From: JBBKWH01 sp041165345
GTDB lineage: Bacteria > Pseudomonadota > Gammaproteobacteria > Pseudomonadales > Moraxellaceae
Length of the DNA: 39,488 bases
Reading direction: 5' to 3'
Assembly (NCBI GenBank): GCA_041165345.1
Contig: JBEANQ010000003.1
Location: 1-39,488 of the forward strand
The position numbers and the translations under genes are program-made. Positions within the stretch are counted from its first letter, which is position 1, and each line of letters starts with the position of its first letter. The notes beneath the pieces were generated by a model. The model saw only the letters and a program-made list of their open reading frames with translations. It was not told the DNA's origin and made no database searches. This document shows positions 17,338-23,865 of this stretch, one piece after another.

Positions 17338-17434
17338 CCACACAAAGATGAACGCGATGATAAACGATTGTGGTCAGAATGGGGCAGGCGAGCTTGAAGG
17401 CGTAGGGATCTGTGGTTTAATGTATTGTAGATAG

Positions 17435-17590
17435 AGAAAACCCGCCCAAATATCATCCTGATAGGGCGGGTCTCGAGTCGACTTCCTGTCGATGCATCCT
17501 TACGGTTTACTCATTCAGCTTGAATGATTCACCTTTGCGTCCTACGGCAGTCCTTCCTTATGGTCATCCTGACCGACTTCCTTGTGCCGT
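17435..17590 (-). ncRNA. CsrB/RsmZ-like CsrA-titrating small RNA (candidate)
   Basis: The roughly 155-nt minus-strand segment in the 378-bp gap between the methyltransferase and the ExoIII-like gene has all marks of a Csr/Rsm decoy RNA. It holds eight GGA motifs, every one AGGA (GGA at 17581-17579, 17569-17567, 17557-17555, 17553-17551, 17542-17540, 17499-17497, 17486-17484 and 17458-17456). Three are displayed in hairpin loops: GGTCA-GGA-TGACC (17574-17562), TCGAC-AGGAA-GTCGA (17492-17478) and TATCA-GGA-TGATA (17463-17451). The last lies inside the terminator stem. A further hairpin, TCATTCA-AGC-TGAATGA, lies at 17527-17511. Such RNAs sequester CsrA/RsmA and relieve translational repression. 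No ORF of note is present. I do not recognise a named family member; identity is inferred from architecture. Confidence 0.8.
17437..17471 (-). terminator. Intrinsic terminator of the Csr/Rsm-like sRNA
   Basis: On the minus strand ACCCGCCC (17471-17464) pairs with GGGCGGGT (17447-17440), followed by T residues (17440-17437) and then CTCTATC. The loop contains the nested TATCA-GGA-TGATA hairpin, so the terminator also presents a CsrA-type site. Confidence 0.85.
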
Positions 17591-17596
17591 GGAATA

Positions 17597-17664
17597 AGAA
17601 TATGATTTTTGCTGTGGTTGTCATAGACGCTATTTTCATCAATACATGTAAGCCAAAGCGTACG
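17597..17664 (-). promoter_or_regulatory. sRNA promoter with GacA-box-like upstream element
   Basis: Minus-strand -10 TATTCT (17602-17597) and -35 ATGACA (17624-17619) at 16-bp spacing predict a start near 17590. Upstream, TGTAAG-N6-CGTACG (plus-strand 17647-17664) matches the palindromic GacA site TGTAAG-N6-CTTACA at 10 of 12 fixed positions. It is centred about 65 bp before the predicted start, close to the position used by rsmY and rsmZ in pseudomonads (from memory). Supports control by a GacS/GacA-type two-component system. Confidence 0.6.
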
Positions 17665-17721
17665 TTGAGTTTACATGGCGACACAAATTGATCATGTTTG
17701 AATGCATGATTATGTTTTATT

Positions 17722-18534
17722 TCAGATTAATGCATAGTCCACCACCACGGGGGCATGGTCGCTAAAGCGTGCCTCCCGATAAATAAACGCCTGTTTAATG
17801 TGATCTTGCCAATCGGCTGACGCCATCTGGTAGTCAATACGCCAGCCAACGTTTTTAGCCCATGCTTGGCCACGGTTTGACCACCATGAATATTCGTCGG
17901 GCTGTGGGTTGTGGATCCGAAATGCATCGACATAACCCAGTTGCGCCGGATCAAACAAGCGATCCATCCATGCGCGTTCGTGTGGCAAAAAACCTGAGTT
18001 TTTCAGGTTGCCTTTCCAGTTTTTGATGTCGATTTCTTTGTGGGCAATATTCACGTCACCACACAAGATGATCGAGCGGTGTTGCGCCCGCCAGTCGGCC
18101 AAGATTGGCGTGATGTGGTCTAAAAAGTGGTTTTTGCGGGCTTGCGCCTCGTCACTGCTTGACCCCGACGGAAAATAGGCCGATGCGACGGCAAATGTGC
18201 CGCCTGAGGGTCGGGCAAATTCGGCGAGGGTAAAGCGGCCTTCGCTGTCGCACAGGTCGAAGCCTAAGCCGTTGGTCACAGACACAAAGGGCAAACGGCT
18301 ATAAATGGCCGTGCCTGCATAGCCTGCGCGTTCGGCAGGGTAAAGGTGGGTGTACCAGAGTGGCGGCTTGTGGCTGTCGAGCCATTGGTGGGTTTGTAGG
18401 CGGGTTTCTTGTAGGCAGACAATGTCGGCGTCGGCTTGTTCGATCCATTCCAGCACCCCTTTGCTGTGTGCCGAGCGTAAGCCGTTGAGGTTGAGGGACA
18501 CGACACGGATACAGCCGTCAGGTTTTGAAAGCAT
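17722..18534 (-). CDS. Exonuclease III-family protein, probable Crc orthologue
   Basis: 270-aa member of the exonuclease III/AP-endonuclease family. All catalytic residues of an active enzyme are present: LNLNG (Asn17), QETR (Glu43), AYFPSG (Tyr120), GDVNIAH (Asp160, Asn162), WRIDYQ (Asp234) and FSDHAP (Asp259-His260). It therefore may cleave DNA at abasic sites or degrade 3' ends. In pseudomonads the catabolite-repression protein Crc belongs to this family, has lost several of these residues and is encoded next to pyrE. This gene is also close to pyrE, separated by a toxin-antitoxin pair, and shares KNWKGN, ERAWMDRLF and SWW blocks with Crc. Whether it acts as nuclease, Crc-like regulator with Hfq, or both cannot be decided from sequence. 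Confidence 0.88.
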   Translation of the reverse strand: MLSKPDGCIRVVSLNLNGLRSAHSKGVLEWIEQADADIVCLQETRLQTHQWLDSHKPPLWYTHLYPAERAGYAGTAIYSRLPFVSVTNGLGFDLCDSEGRFTLAEFARPSGGTFAVASAYFPSGSSSDEAQARKNHFLDHITPILADWRAQHRSIILCGDVNIAHKEIDIKNWKGNLKNSGFLPHERAWMDRLFDPAQLGYVDAFRIHNPQPDEYSWWSNRGQAWAKNVGWRIDYQMASADWQDHIKQAFIYREARFSDHAPVVVDYALI

Positions 18535-18636
18535 GGGAGTGTTCTGTGGTGGCGATTTGCGGGGATTTTAGCGGGTTTTGGCCGAAGGTGGTCGTGCGTG
18601 CGCTTAATGATATGAGTCTGCGTCTTTAGCAAACAG

Positions 18637-19053
18637 CTAAACAGGCGAAAAAGGATTAAACACCGCCATGCCCAGCGCATTAAAATCCGATACATTTCGG
18701 GTCGCGACCGTCAGCCCATGCACATGTGCCGTTGCTGCAATCATGGCGTCCTCATACAGCGTATTGGATGTGCGGTGCATCAATCGCGCCCAAGCCCGAA
18801 ACGCTACCGCATCCATCGGTAACACATGATAGGCATCAGCCACCAATGCCAGCCATGCCTCAATCTCTTGGGCTTTGCTCGGATCTTGCTCACGCGTTAA
18901 CTCAATGCCTGCTTGGATCTCGCCAATCGTCACCGCAGATAAAAAGATTTGTGCATCATCAAGTGATGCCAACCACGCCACCACAGCCCCATGTGGGCGC
19001 AGTTTACGAAGCTCAGAAATCACATTGGTATCAAGCAAGTATCGAGTGGTCAC
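18637..19053 (-). CDS. vapC: PIN-domain toxin, VapC/FitB type
   Basis: Predicted ribonuclease toxin of a type II toxin-antitoxin system, 138 aa, a single PIN domain. Acidic active-site residues are in place: LLDTN (Asp8), TIGEI (Glu45), YEDAMIAATA (Glu101/Asp102) and NVSDF (Asp123). FitB-like features are VISELRKLRP and LVATRN-like LTVATRN near the end. The start is GTG 19053, which overlaps the antitoxin stop (GTGA), the standard coupling of these pairs. VapC enzymes typically cut tRNA or rRNA; the target here is unknown. The pair sits between the ExoIII/Crc gene and pyrE, which are neighbours in pseudomonads, suggesting a later insertion. Confidence 0.9.
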   Translation of the reverse strand: MTTRYLLDTNVISELRKLRPHGAVVAWLASLDDAQIFLSAVTIGEIQAGIELTREQDPSKAQEIEAWLALVADAYHVLPMDAVAFRAWARLMHRTSNTLYEDAMIAATAHVHGLTVATRNVSDFNALGMAVFNPFSPV

Positions 19054-19307
19054 AGCAATGGCTCCACCTGACGGCGCTTGGCTTGCCCGCGTGCGGGGAT
19101 CACCTCATCTGACCGTGCGTGGTCTGACAACAGCAATTGCTTCAACGACGGGCGAGCCGCCGACTGCAAACGCCGCCATTCTGCAACAGGCACCAACACC
19201 GCAGCTTCAGCCCCTCGTCGGGTCACCATTTGCGGTCCCTCAACCAAGCAGGCGTCTAAAAACTCACTAAAGCGCGCTTTTGCATCCTGAACCGGCCATG
19301 TATGCAT
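19050..19307 (-). CDS. Antitoxin, Phd/YefM family (VapB role)
   Basis: 85-aa antitoxin partner of the PIN toxin. The N-terminus MHTWPVQDAKARFSEFLD matches the Phd/YefM DNA-binding fold (W-x-hQ-xAKxxFSEhh), followed by GPQMVTRRGAEAAVLVPVAEW. The C-terminal region, LKQLLLSDHARSDEVIPARG, is the likely toxin-neutralising tail. The frame reaches 19331, but ATG 19307 is chosen because CGGAG lies 6-7 bp before it and it gives the canonical family start. An inverted repeat directly upstream is the likely autoregulatory operator. Confidence 0.9.
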   Translation of the reverse strand: MHTWPVQDAKARFSEFLDACLVEGPQMVTRRGAEAAVLVPVAEWRRLQSAARPSLKQLLLSDHARSDEVIPARGQAKRRQVEPLL

Positions 19308-19320
19308 GGTAATCTCCGAA

Positions 19321-19342
19321 AGACTAGTCATTTAACTAGTCT
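19321..19342. promoter_or_regulatory. Inverted-repeat operator of the toxin-antitoxin pair
   Basis: Perfect 8-bp inverted repeat AGACTAGT (19321-19328) - CATTTA - ACTAGTCT (19335-19342), 14 bp upstream of the antitoxin start. Each arm contains the palindrome ACTAGT. Phd/YefM antitoxins repress their own promoter at such sites. A -35-like TTGACC (minus strand, 19367-19362) lies upstream, but the -10 is unclear. Confidence 0.65.
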
Positions 19343-19403
19343 GTCATGATGTGCTGCTCAGGTCAAGCCCTGATGGCTATGCGTCGCTCACACGGGACAC
19401 ATT

Positions 19404-19412
19404 TGCTATGAT
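19404..19412 (+). promoter_or_regulatory. Extended -10 promoter candidate for pyrE
   Basis: TGC-TATGAT (19404-19412) is a good extended -10 element 37 bp before the pyrE start; no convincing -35 at the matching distance. A start near 19419 would give a leader of about 30 bases. Confidence 0.45.
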
Positions 19413-19448
19413 CGCGCCTTCAAATTGACTGCCTGTTGGAGCATCGCC

Positions 19449-20099
19449 ATGTCTGCGATTCAACCGTTTAGCCCCCAAGCCCTGATTGAGCTGGCCTTAG
19501 CGCGTGGCGTGCTGAAATTTGGCGAATTTAGCCTGAAGTCTGGTCGGATCAGTCCGTATTTTTTTAATGCAGGTTTGTTTAATGATGGCGAAGCTTTGTC
19601 ATTGCTGGCGAGTGGTTATGCCCAACAACTGATGGCCTGTGAAGGCGTGAGCGTGATTTTTGGCCCAGCCTACAAAGGTATTCCGTTGGCGGCAGTGACC
19701 GCTTCGGCGCTATGGCATGAACACGGGGTGAATGTGCCGTGGGCGTTTAACCGCAAAGAAGCCAAAGATCATGGTGAGGGTGGCCTGTTGGTGGGTGCTG
19801 CGGTGGCGGGTCAGCGGGTGTGGATTTTGGATGATGTGATTACCGCTGGCACGGCCGTGCGCGAGGTCATGACCATCTTGAGCGCTGCCGGTGCGACAGT
19901 TGCGGGTGTACTGGTGGCATTGGATCGCCAAGAGCGCGGCCAAGGCGAGCTATCGGCGATTCAAGAGGTGGAAAAAGAGTTTGGTATTCCGGTTCATGCC
20001 TTGATCACCATGACCGATTTGATGGACTATCTTAAGCAGCAACACCGTGATGATGATTTGGCGCGTATGCAGAATTATCGGGCGCAATACGGCATTTAA
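19449..20099 (+). CDS. pyrE: Orotate phosphoribosyltransferase PyrE
   Basis: Converts orotate and PRPP to orotidine 5'-phosphate in de novo pyrimidine synthesis. From ATG 19449 it is 216 aa (E. coli, 213). Family features are FGEFSLKSGRISPYFFN, FGPAYKGIPLA (substrate loop), the flexible-loop FNRKEAKDHGEGG, and the PRPP-binding motif ILDDVITAGT (126-135). A TTG eight codons upstream is in frame, but MSAIQPFSPQ is the usual start. It stands alone, ended by an intrinsic terminator. Confidence 0.97.
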   Translation: MSAIQPFSPQALIELALARGVLKFGEFSLKSGRISPYFFNAGLFNDGEALSLLASGYAQQLMACEGVSVIFGPAYKGIPLAAVTASALWHEHGVNVPWAFNRKEAKDHGEGGLLVGAAVAGQRVWILDDVITAGTAVREVMTILSAAGATVAGVLVALDRQERGQGELSAIQEVEKEFGIPVHALITMTDLMDYLKQQHRDDDLARMQNYRAQYGI

Positions 20100-20111
20100 T
20101 GGGTGTGCGTG

Positions 20112-20136
20112 AAGGCCAGATGTTGTTCTGGCTTTT
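20112..20136 (+). terminator. Intrinsic terminator of pyrE
   Basis: GCCAGA (20115-20120) - TGTTGT - TCTGGC (20127-20132), extended by an A-A-G/T-T-T flank, followed by TTTT (20133-20136); 13 bp after the pyrE stop. Confidence 0.8.
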
Positions 20137-20220
20137 GCGTTTGATCAAAACCATTGAATGCTGACGATGTTGTAGTGATTAAAAATCTCAAACGTCTGAA
20201 GTAGGAAATCGAGTATCCAC

Positions 20221-20703
20221 ATGTCTATACACGTTCGCCTTGCTCAATCCACAGATCTTGCTGTCCTTGCGGATTTGTTTAATCAATATCGTCAGTTTTA
20301 TGAGCAAGCTGATGACTTTACGGCTGCCTATGCGTTTTTACAGCAACGGTTTGAGCAGCAACAATCGACGGTCTTGCTGGCGATGGATGACACGCAAGCT
20401 GATGATGCACAGGTGGTCGGGTTTTGTCAGCTTTACCCCTCATTTTGCTCTGTGGAGTTGATCAATATTGAGGTGCTGTACGACCTATTTGTGTTACCTG
20501 CTACGCGAGGGCAAGGTGTCGGTCGTGCTTTGCTGTTGGCGGCTGAAAATCGTGCCGCTCAGCAGGGCATTGGTCGTTTAGATTTGACCACGGCACACAC
20601 CAATCTGACCGCTCAGGCGTTGTATGAGTCTTTGGGTTGGGTGCAGGATCTGACGTTTCGGACGTATACCCGTCATGTGGCGTTGGTAGCCAGCAATGCT
20701 TAA
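20221..20703 (+). CDS. GNAT-family N-acetyltransferase
   Basis: 160-aa acetyl-CoA-dependent acetyltransferase of the GNAT superfamily. It starts IHVRLAQSTDLAVLADLFNQY (the usual hR.A...D...l..L). Beta-strand-4/alpha-3 motif A is DLFVLPATRGQGVGRALL, with acetyl-CoA loop RGQGVG (96-101). Motif B is ALYESLGWV, ending with a YTRHV-like strand. The substrate is unknown; the sequence does not resemble RimI or a known drug-modifying enzyme to me. It has its own leader, with AGGA about 14 bp upstream of the ATG. It converges on the membrane-protein gene at 20858. Confidence 0.88.
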   Translation: MSIHVRLAQSTDLAVLADLFNQYRQFYEQADDFTAAYAFLQQRFEQQQSTVLLAMDDTQADDAQVVGFCQLYPSFCSVELINIEVLYDLFVLPATRGQGVGRALLLAAENRAAQQGIGRLDLTTAHTNLTAQALYESLGWVQDLTFRTYTRHVALVASNA

Positions 20704-20747
20704 TCCTAAGCAACGATAGACCATCCATCTACACACCATCGAACCAT

Positions 20748-20788
20748 GCTGACCTGTACAAAAACATCTTGCTTGTGTACAGGTCAGC
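20748..20788. repeat. 13-bp inverted repeat between convergent genes
   Basis: GCTGACCTGTACA (20748-20760) and TGTACAGGTCAGC (20776-20788) are perfect inverted copies with a 15-base spacer. No T run follows on either strand. It lies between the GNAT gene and the minus-strand membrane-protein gene. It may be a bidirectional terminator, a protein-binding site, or a remnant of a mobile-element end. Confidence 0.7.
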
Positions 20789-20857
20789 GATGCGCGTTTT
20801 TGCCATTGGGATGTTGAGTGAGTCATAAAAAGTCATTAATTTTCAAAAAATAGTCCT

Positions 20858-21220
20858 CTAGTTGCTCGTGGTTTTAGTGCCGTAATAAAAACCTGTCGCT
20901 GCTGAAACCAACGTGACCAAAGGGCCAAGAATGACCGCGAATTCTTTGAGATCAACAACTGCTATCGCATGACAACAGACCATGAGCAACATCGCAATAA
21001 TGGTCACACTCAGCAAGCCAATGAGTCCATAAGCGATGCGGCGACGCGCAGCATCTTCGTGTGGTCTTGGATCATAGGGTTCGATATTGAGTGTTGGTAG
21101 AGGTGATGTTGATATTTCTGATGAAAAATCAATGGTATTTGTCGATGTTGATGAGTCGTTTGTATCGCTAGGTACAGGGTCTGACGATGTGGCATGGTCA
21201 GATTGCTCAGGTGTATTCAT
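20858..21220 (-). CDS. Two-helix membrane protein partnered with an RHH regulator
   Basis: 120-aa protein of unknown function. The first 55 residues are a Ser/Thr/Asp/Pro-rich, acidic, probably disordered tail (SSTSTNTIDFSSEISTSPLP). Then come a basic ARRRR-like junction (about 58-61) and two membrane helices: about 62-88 (IAYGLIGLLSVTIIAMLLMV) and about 94-113 (FAVILGPLVTLVSAATGF), ending YYGTKTTSN. The C-terminal helix with GFYYGTK recalls the end of small phage-like or toxin-like membrane proteins (weak impression). It follows the ribbon-helix-helix gene by 3 bp, so they form a two-gene operon. A toxin-like role, with the RHH protein as antitoxin/repressor, is possible but unproven. Confidence 0.75.
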   Translation of the reverse strand: MNTPEQSDHATSSDPVPSDTNDSSTSTNTIDFSSEISTSPLPTLNIEPYDPRPHEDAARRRIAYGLIGLLSVTIIAMLLMVCCHAIAVVDLKEFAVILGPLVTLVSAATGFYYGTKTTSN

Positions 21221-21223
21221 GGC

Positions 21224-21445
21224 TTATCTACGAATGACTTGCATCATACGATGAGTTGAATCTTCAATTAATACTTTGCAGCCGGCCTTTTCTTGATCAA
21301 TAAAGAATTTCTCTGCATTAATCGCACGACGTAGCACATCAGTGACGGATACTCCTTCTTGGGCAGAGACTCGTTGTAAAAATTCAACTTGGTCATTCGG
21401 CAAGTTGAACGTGACTTTTTTGACGTTCGAGGGTGTTGCCATCAT
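21224..21445 (-). CDS. Ribbon-helix-helix DNA-binding protein
   Basis: About 73-aa protein starting MMATPSNVKKVTFNLPNDQ. The segment KKVTFNLPNDQVEFLQRVSA followed by EGVSVTDVLRRAINAEKFF is a CopG/Arc-type ribbon-helix-helix: one beta strand, then two helices. A short C-terminal extension (CKVLIEDSTHRMMQVIRR) follows; it resembles the KhLhEDxDGxhRxh end of a known family of small RHH proteins. Longer starts back to 21571 are rejected: AGGAA precedes ATG 21445 at about 6 bp, and upstream residues are not RHH-like. It is the first gene of a pair with the membrane protein at 20858 and probably represses its own promoter through the repeats at 21474-21502. Confidence 0.82.
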   Translation of the reverse strand: MMATPSNVKKVTFNLPNDQVEFLQRVSAQEGVSVTDVLRRAINAEKFFIDQEKAGCKVLIEDSTHRMMQVIRR

Positions 21446-21473
21446 GGATTTCCTCAGAGTCTGCCCTAGTGTG

Positions 21474-21502
21474 TATGGTATATAACCATATAAAAGCCAT
21501 AT
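21474..21502. promoter_or_regulatory. Repeat-type operator for the RHH/membrane-protein operon
   Basis: TATGGT (21474-21479) - ATATA - ACCATA (21485-21490) is a perfect inverted repeat. CCATAT occurs at 21486-21491 and again at 21497-21502, spaced 11 bp, one helical turn. RHH proteins bind such tandem half-sites cooperatively. The region lies 29-57 bp upstream of the RHH start and is AT-rich, overlapping promoter-like sequence on the minus strand (TTGATA about 17 bp before TATACC). Confidence 0.55.
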
Positions 21503-21627
21503 CAACAATGTATCGATGTGATCAATTGTTAAACGATTGTTGCTGTGTGCAATCTGTTGTTGAGAGGACATACAGCCCGTAGATTCTCGCCTATACTGGC
21601 ACTATTTTCTTATTCAATGGTTGAGCT

Positions 21628-22572
21628 ATGCGCGTTCTTGTGGTCATGGATCCGATTGAACGGATCAACATCAAAAAAGATTCCACCTTGGCCATGTTGT
21701 GGGCAGCCAAACGGCGCGGGCATACCTTGGGCTATGCCTTGCAAGGTGATTTACTGATTGATCGGGGTCAGGCGTTTGGTCTGATTGCCCCATTAGACGT
21801 GTTTGAAAACAGCCCAGATTACTATGCATTAGGCACAAAGCAGTTAGAGCGTTTGGCCGATTACGACGTCATTTTAATGCGTAAAGACCCGCCCTTTGAC
21901 CTTAATTTTGTCTATACCACTTATATTTTAGAGCAGGCCGAGCGCGAAGGTGCGTGGGTCATTAACAAGCCGCAAAGCCTACGCGACTGCAACGAAAAAC
22001 TATTTGCGACTCAGTTTCCTGAACTGATGGTGCCGACGCGTGTCACTAGCCAAGAGGCGTTGATTCGGGCGTTTTTGGCCGAGCATGACGACATCATTGT
22101 CAAGCCATTGGATGGGATGGGCGGCGCGGGGATTTTTCGTTTGCAAGTCGGTAGCCCAAACGTTGGGTCAACCCTAGAAATGCTGACCGGCTTGGGGCAC
22201 TGGCCGATCATGGCGCAAAAATATATTCCGGCCATTGTGGATGGCGACAAGCGCATCTTGATGATCAACGGCGAGCCTGTGCCGTATTGCTTGGCGCGCA
22301 TTCCACCCGCAGGCGAAACGCGGGGCAATTTGGCCGCTGGTGGCCGTGGCGAAGCCCGCCCGCTCACGCCCAAAGATCGTGAGATTGCCGCTAAGGTTGG
22401 TCCTGTTTTGCGTGCTAAAGGTTTGGTGTTTGTCGGTCTTGATGTGATTGGTGATTATGTGACCGAAATTAACGTTACCAGCCCAACGTGTATTCGTGAA
22501 ATTGACGCGCAGTTTGGTACGTCAATTGCCGATGATTTGTTTGTGGTGTTAGAGCAAGGCCGTGACGTTTAA
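21628..22572 (+). CDS. gshB: Glutathione synthetase GshB
   Basis: ATP-grasp enzyme joining gamma-glutamylcysteine and glycine to make glutathione. At 314 aa it matches the E. coli enzyme (316). Motifs are MRVLVVMDPIERINIKKDST at the start, RKDPPFDLNFVYTTYILE, NKPQSLRDCNEKLFA, KPLDGMGGAGIFRL (ATP-grasp), RIPPAGETRGNLAAGG, and FVGLDVIGDYVTEINVTSPT (metal/ATP site) near the end. ATG 21628 is the family start. A TATACT -10 (21592-21597) lies upstream without a clear -35. It is divergent from the RHH operon and precedes murG by 207 bp. Confidence 0.98.
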   Translation: MRVLVVMDPIERINIKKDSTLAMLWAAKRRGHTLGYALQGDLLIDRGQAFGLIAPLDVFENSPDYYALGTKQLERLADYDVILMRKDPPFDLNFVYTTYILEQAEREGAWVINKPQSLRDCNEKLFATQFPELMVPTRVTSQEALIRAFLAEHDDIIVKPLDGMGGAGIFRLQVGSPNVGSTLEMLTGLGHWPIMAQKYIPAIVDGDKRILMINGEPVPYCLARIPPAGETRGNLAAGGRGEARPLTPKDREIAAKVGPVLRAKGLVFVGLDVIGDYVTEINVTSPTCIREIDAQFGTSIADDLFVVLEQGRDV

Positions 22573-22692
22573 GTCTGGCAGATGAGGTGTGTTGCGGGGA
22601 TTGTTTGGCGTGAGCATGCAGTGTCAGATAGACGGTGGGTCGGGCAGCGATCTTTTCGTTTCAATTGGTGATCAATTGGCCTGTGTGGCGCT

Positions 22693-22721
22693 TTAACCCA
22701 TTGTCCTGATGCGGTTATGAT
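22693..22721 (+). promoter_or_regulatory. Candidate promoter of the murG-ftsQ block
   Basis: TTAACC (22693-22698) and TATGAT (22716-22721) at 17-bp spacing predict a start near 22728, about 50 bp before the chosen murG start. This also argues against murG starting at 22717. Matches by eye, 4/6 and 5/6 to consensus. Confidence 0.45.
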
Positions 22722-22779
22722 CGACGGTTATTTACAGATGATCGTCCATCTGTCTACACCAGTGATCAAGCGGGTTGGT

Positions 22780-23865
22780 ATGGCTCAGCAAAAACGCATT
22801 TCTACCGTGATGATCATGGCTGCCGGTACCGGTGGTCATGTCTTTCCTGCGCTTGCCGTGGCCGAAAGCCTGCGCGGCAAAGGGGTTGCCGTGCATTGGT
22901 TGGCGACGCCAGCGGGCATGGAGCATCGTTTGGTTGCGCCCAGTGGTATTCCACTGCACCCGATTGATATTCAAGGGGTTCGGGGTAATGGCCTACTCAG
23001 GTTACTCAAGGCGCCTTTTAAAATTTTAGCCGCCACCCTTGCCGCCATGCGTTTAATGCGGGCGTTAAATATTGATGCCGTAGCCGGATTTGGGGGTTAT
23101 GTCGCGGGGCCGGGTGGGTTGGCGGCGCGATTGCTGGGTATTCCGGTGGTGATTCATGAGCAAAACGCCATTGCTGGCCTGACCAACACCCAGTTGGCGC
23201 GTTTGGCCACGACGGTATTGCAGGCGTTTCCGCAGACGTTTGCAGCATCACCTAAAGTGCAAACCACCGGTAATCCAGTACGGGCGGCCATTTGCCATGT
23301 GCCTGCGCCCGCCCAGCGTTTTGCGGGGCGTACAGGCGCGATTCGGGTGTTGGTGATTGGCGGGTCATTGGGCGCACAGGCGTTAAATGAACGCGTGCCT
23401 GCGGCGTTAGCGCTATTAGGCTTGCTGGTACAGGTGACCCATCAATGTGGTCAAAAACAACTGGACGCCACCCGCCAGCAGTATCAAACACAGGCTATCC
23501 CGACGATGGCGTGGCAGGTTGTACCCTTTATTGATGACATGGCACACGCCTACGCAGACGCTGACTTGATCATCTGTCGGGCAGGAGCGTTAACCGTGAC
23601 CGAAGTGGCAACGGCGGGGCTGCCTGCGGTGTTTATTCCGTTGCCTTCGGCAGTTGATGACCACCAAACCGCTAATGCACGCTATTTGTCTGAGGTGGGC
23701 GCGGCCTGTTTATGTCCGCAGGCTACTTTAACCCCCGAGACATTGGCCGCAGTGTTACGACCGTTGTTTGACCGGACAGTGTTGCTTGATATGGCCGAAC
23801 GCGCCCGTGCGCGCGCCCAGCCAGACGCGACGGCTTGTGTGGTAGATGCGATTTTGTCGGTGTAA
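22780..23865 (+). CDS. murG: Lipid II-forming GlcNAc transferase MurG
   Basis: Membrane-associated glycosyltransferase that adds GlcNAc to lipid I to make lipid II. From ATG 22780 it is 361 aa (E. coli, 355). Motifs are AAGTGGHVFPALAVAESL (G-loop 1, about 14-31), GFGGYVAGPGGLAA (G-loop 2), IHEQNAIAGLTN, VIGGSLGAQALNE (G-loop 3) and the UDP-GlcNAc-binding ICRAGALTVTEVATAG followed by PSAVDDHQTANARYL. The frame is open from 22717 (21 more residues, not MurG-like); the candidate promoter at 22693-22721 supports the shorter form. First gene of the second dcw block. Confidence 0.96.
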   Translation: MAQQKRISTVMIMAAGTGGHVFPALAVAESLRGKGVAVHWLATPAGMEHRLVAPSGIPLHPIDIQGVRGNGLLRLLKAPFKILAATLAAMRLMRALNIDAVAGFGGYVAGPGGLAARLLGIPVVIHEQNAIAGLTNTQLARLATTVLQAFPQTFAASPKVQTTGNPVRAAICHVPAPAQRFAGRTGAIRVLVIGGSLGAQALNERVPAALALLGLLVQVTHQCGQKQLDATRQQYQTQAIPTMAWQVVPFIDDMAHAYADADLIICRAGALTVTEVATAGLPAVFIPLPSAVDDHQTANARYLSEVGAACLCPQATLTPETLAAVLRPLFDRTVLLDMAERARARAQPDATACVVDAILSV

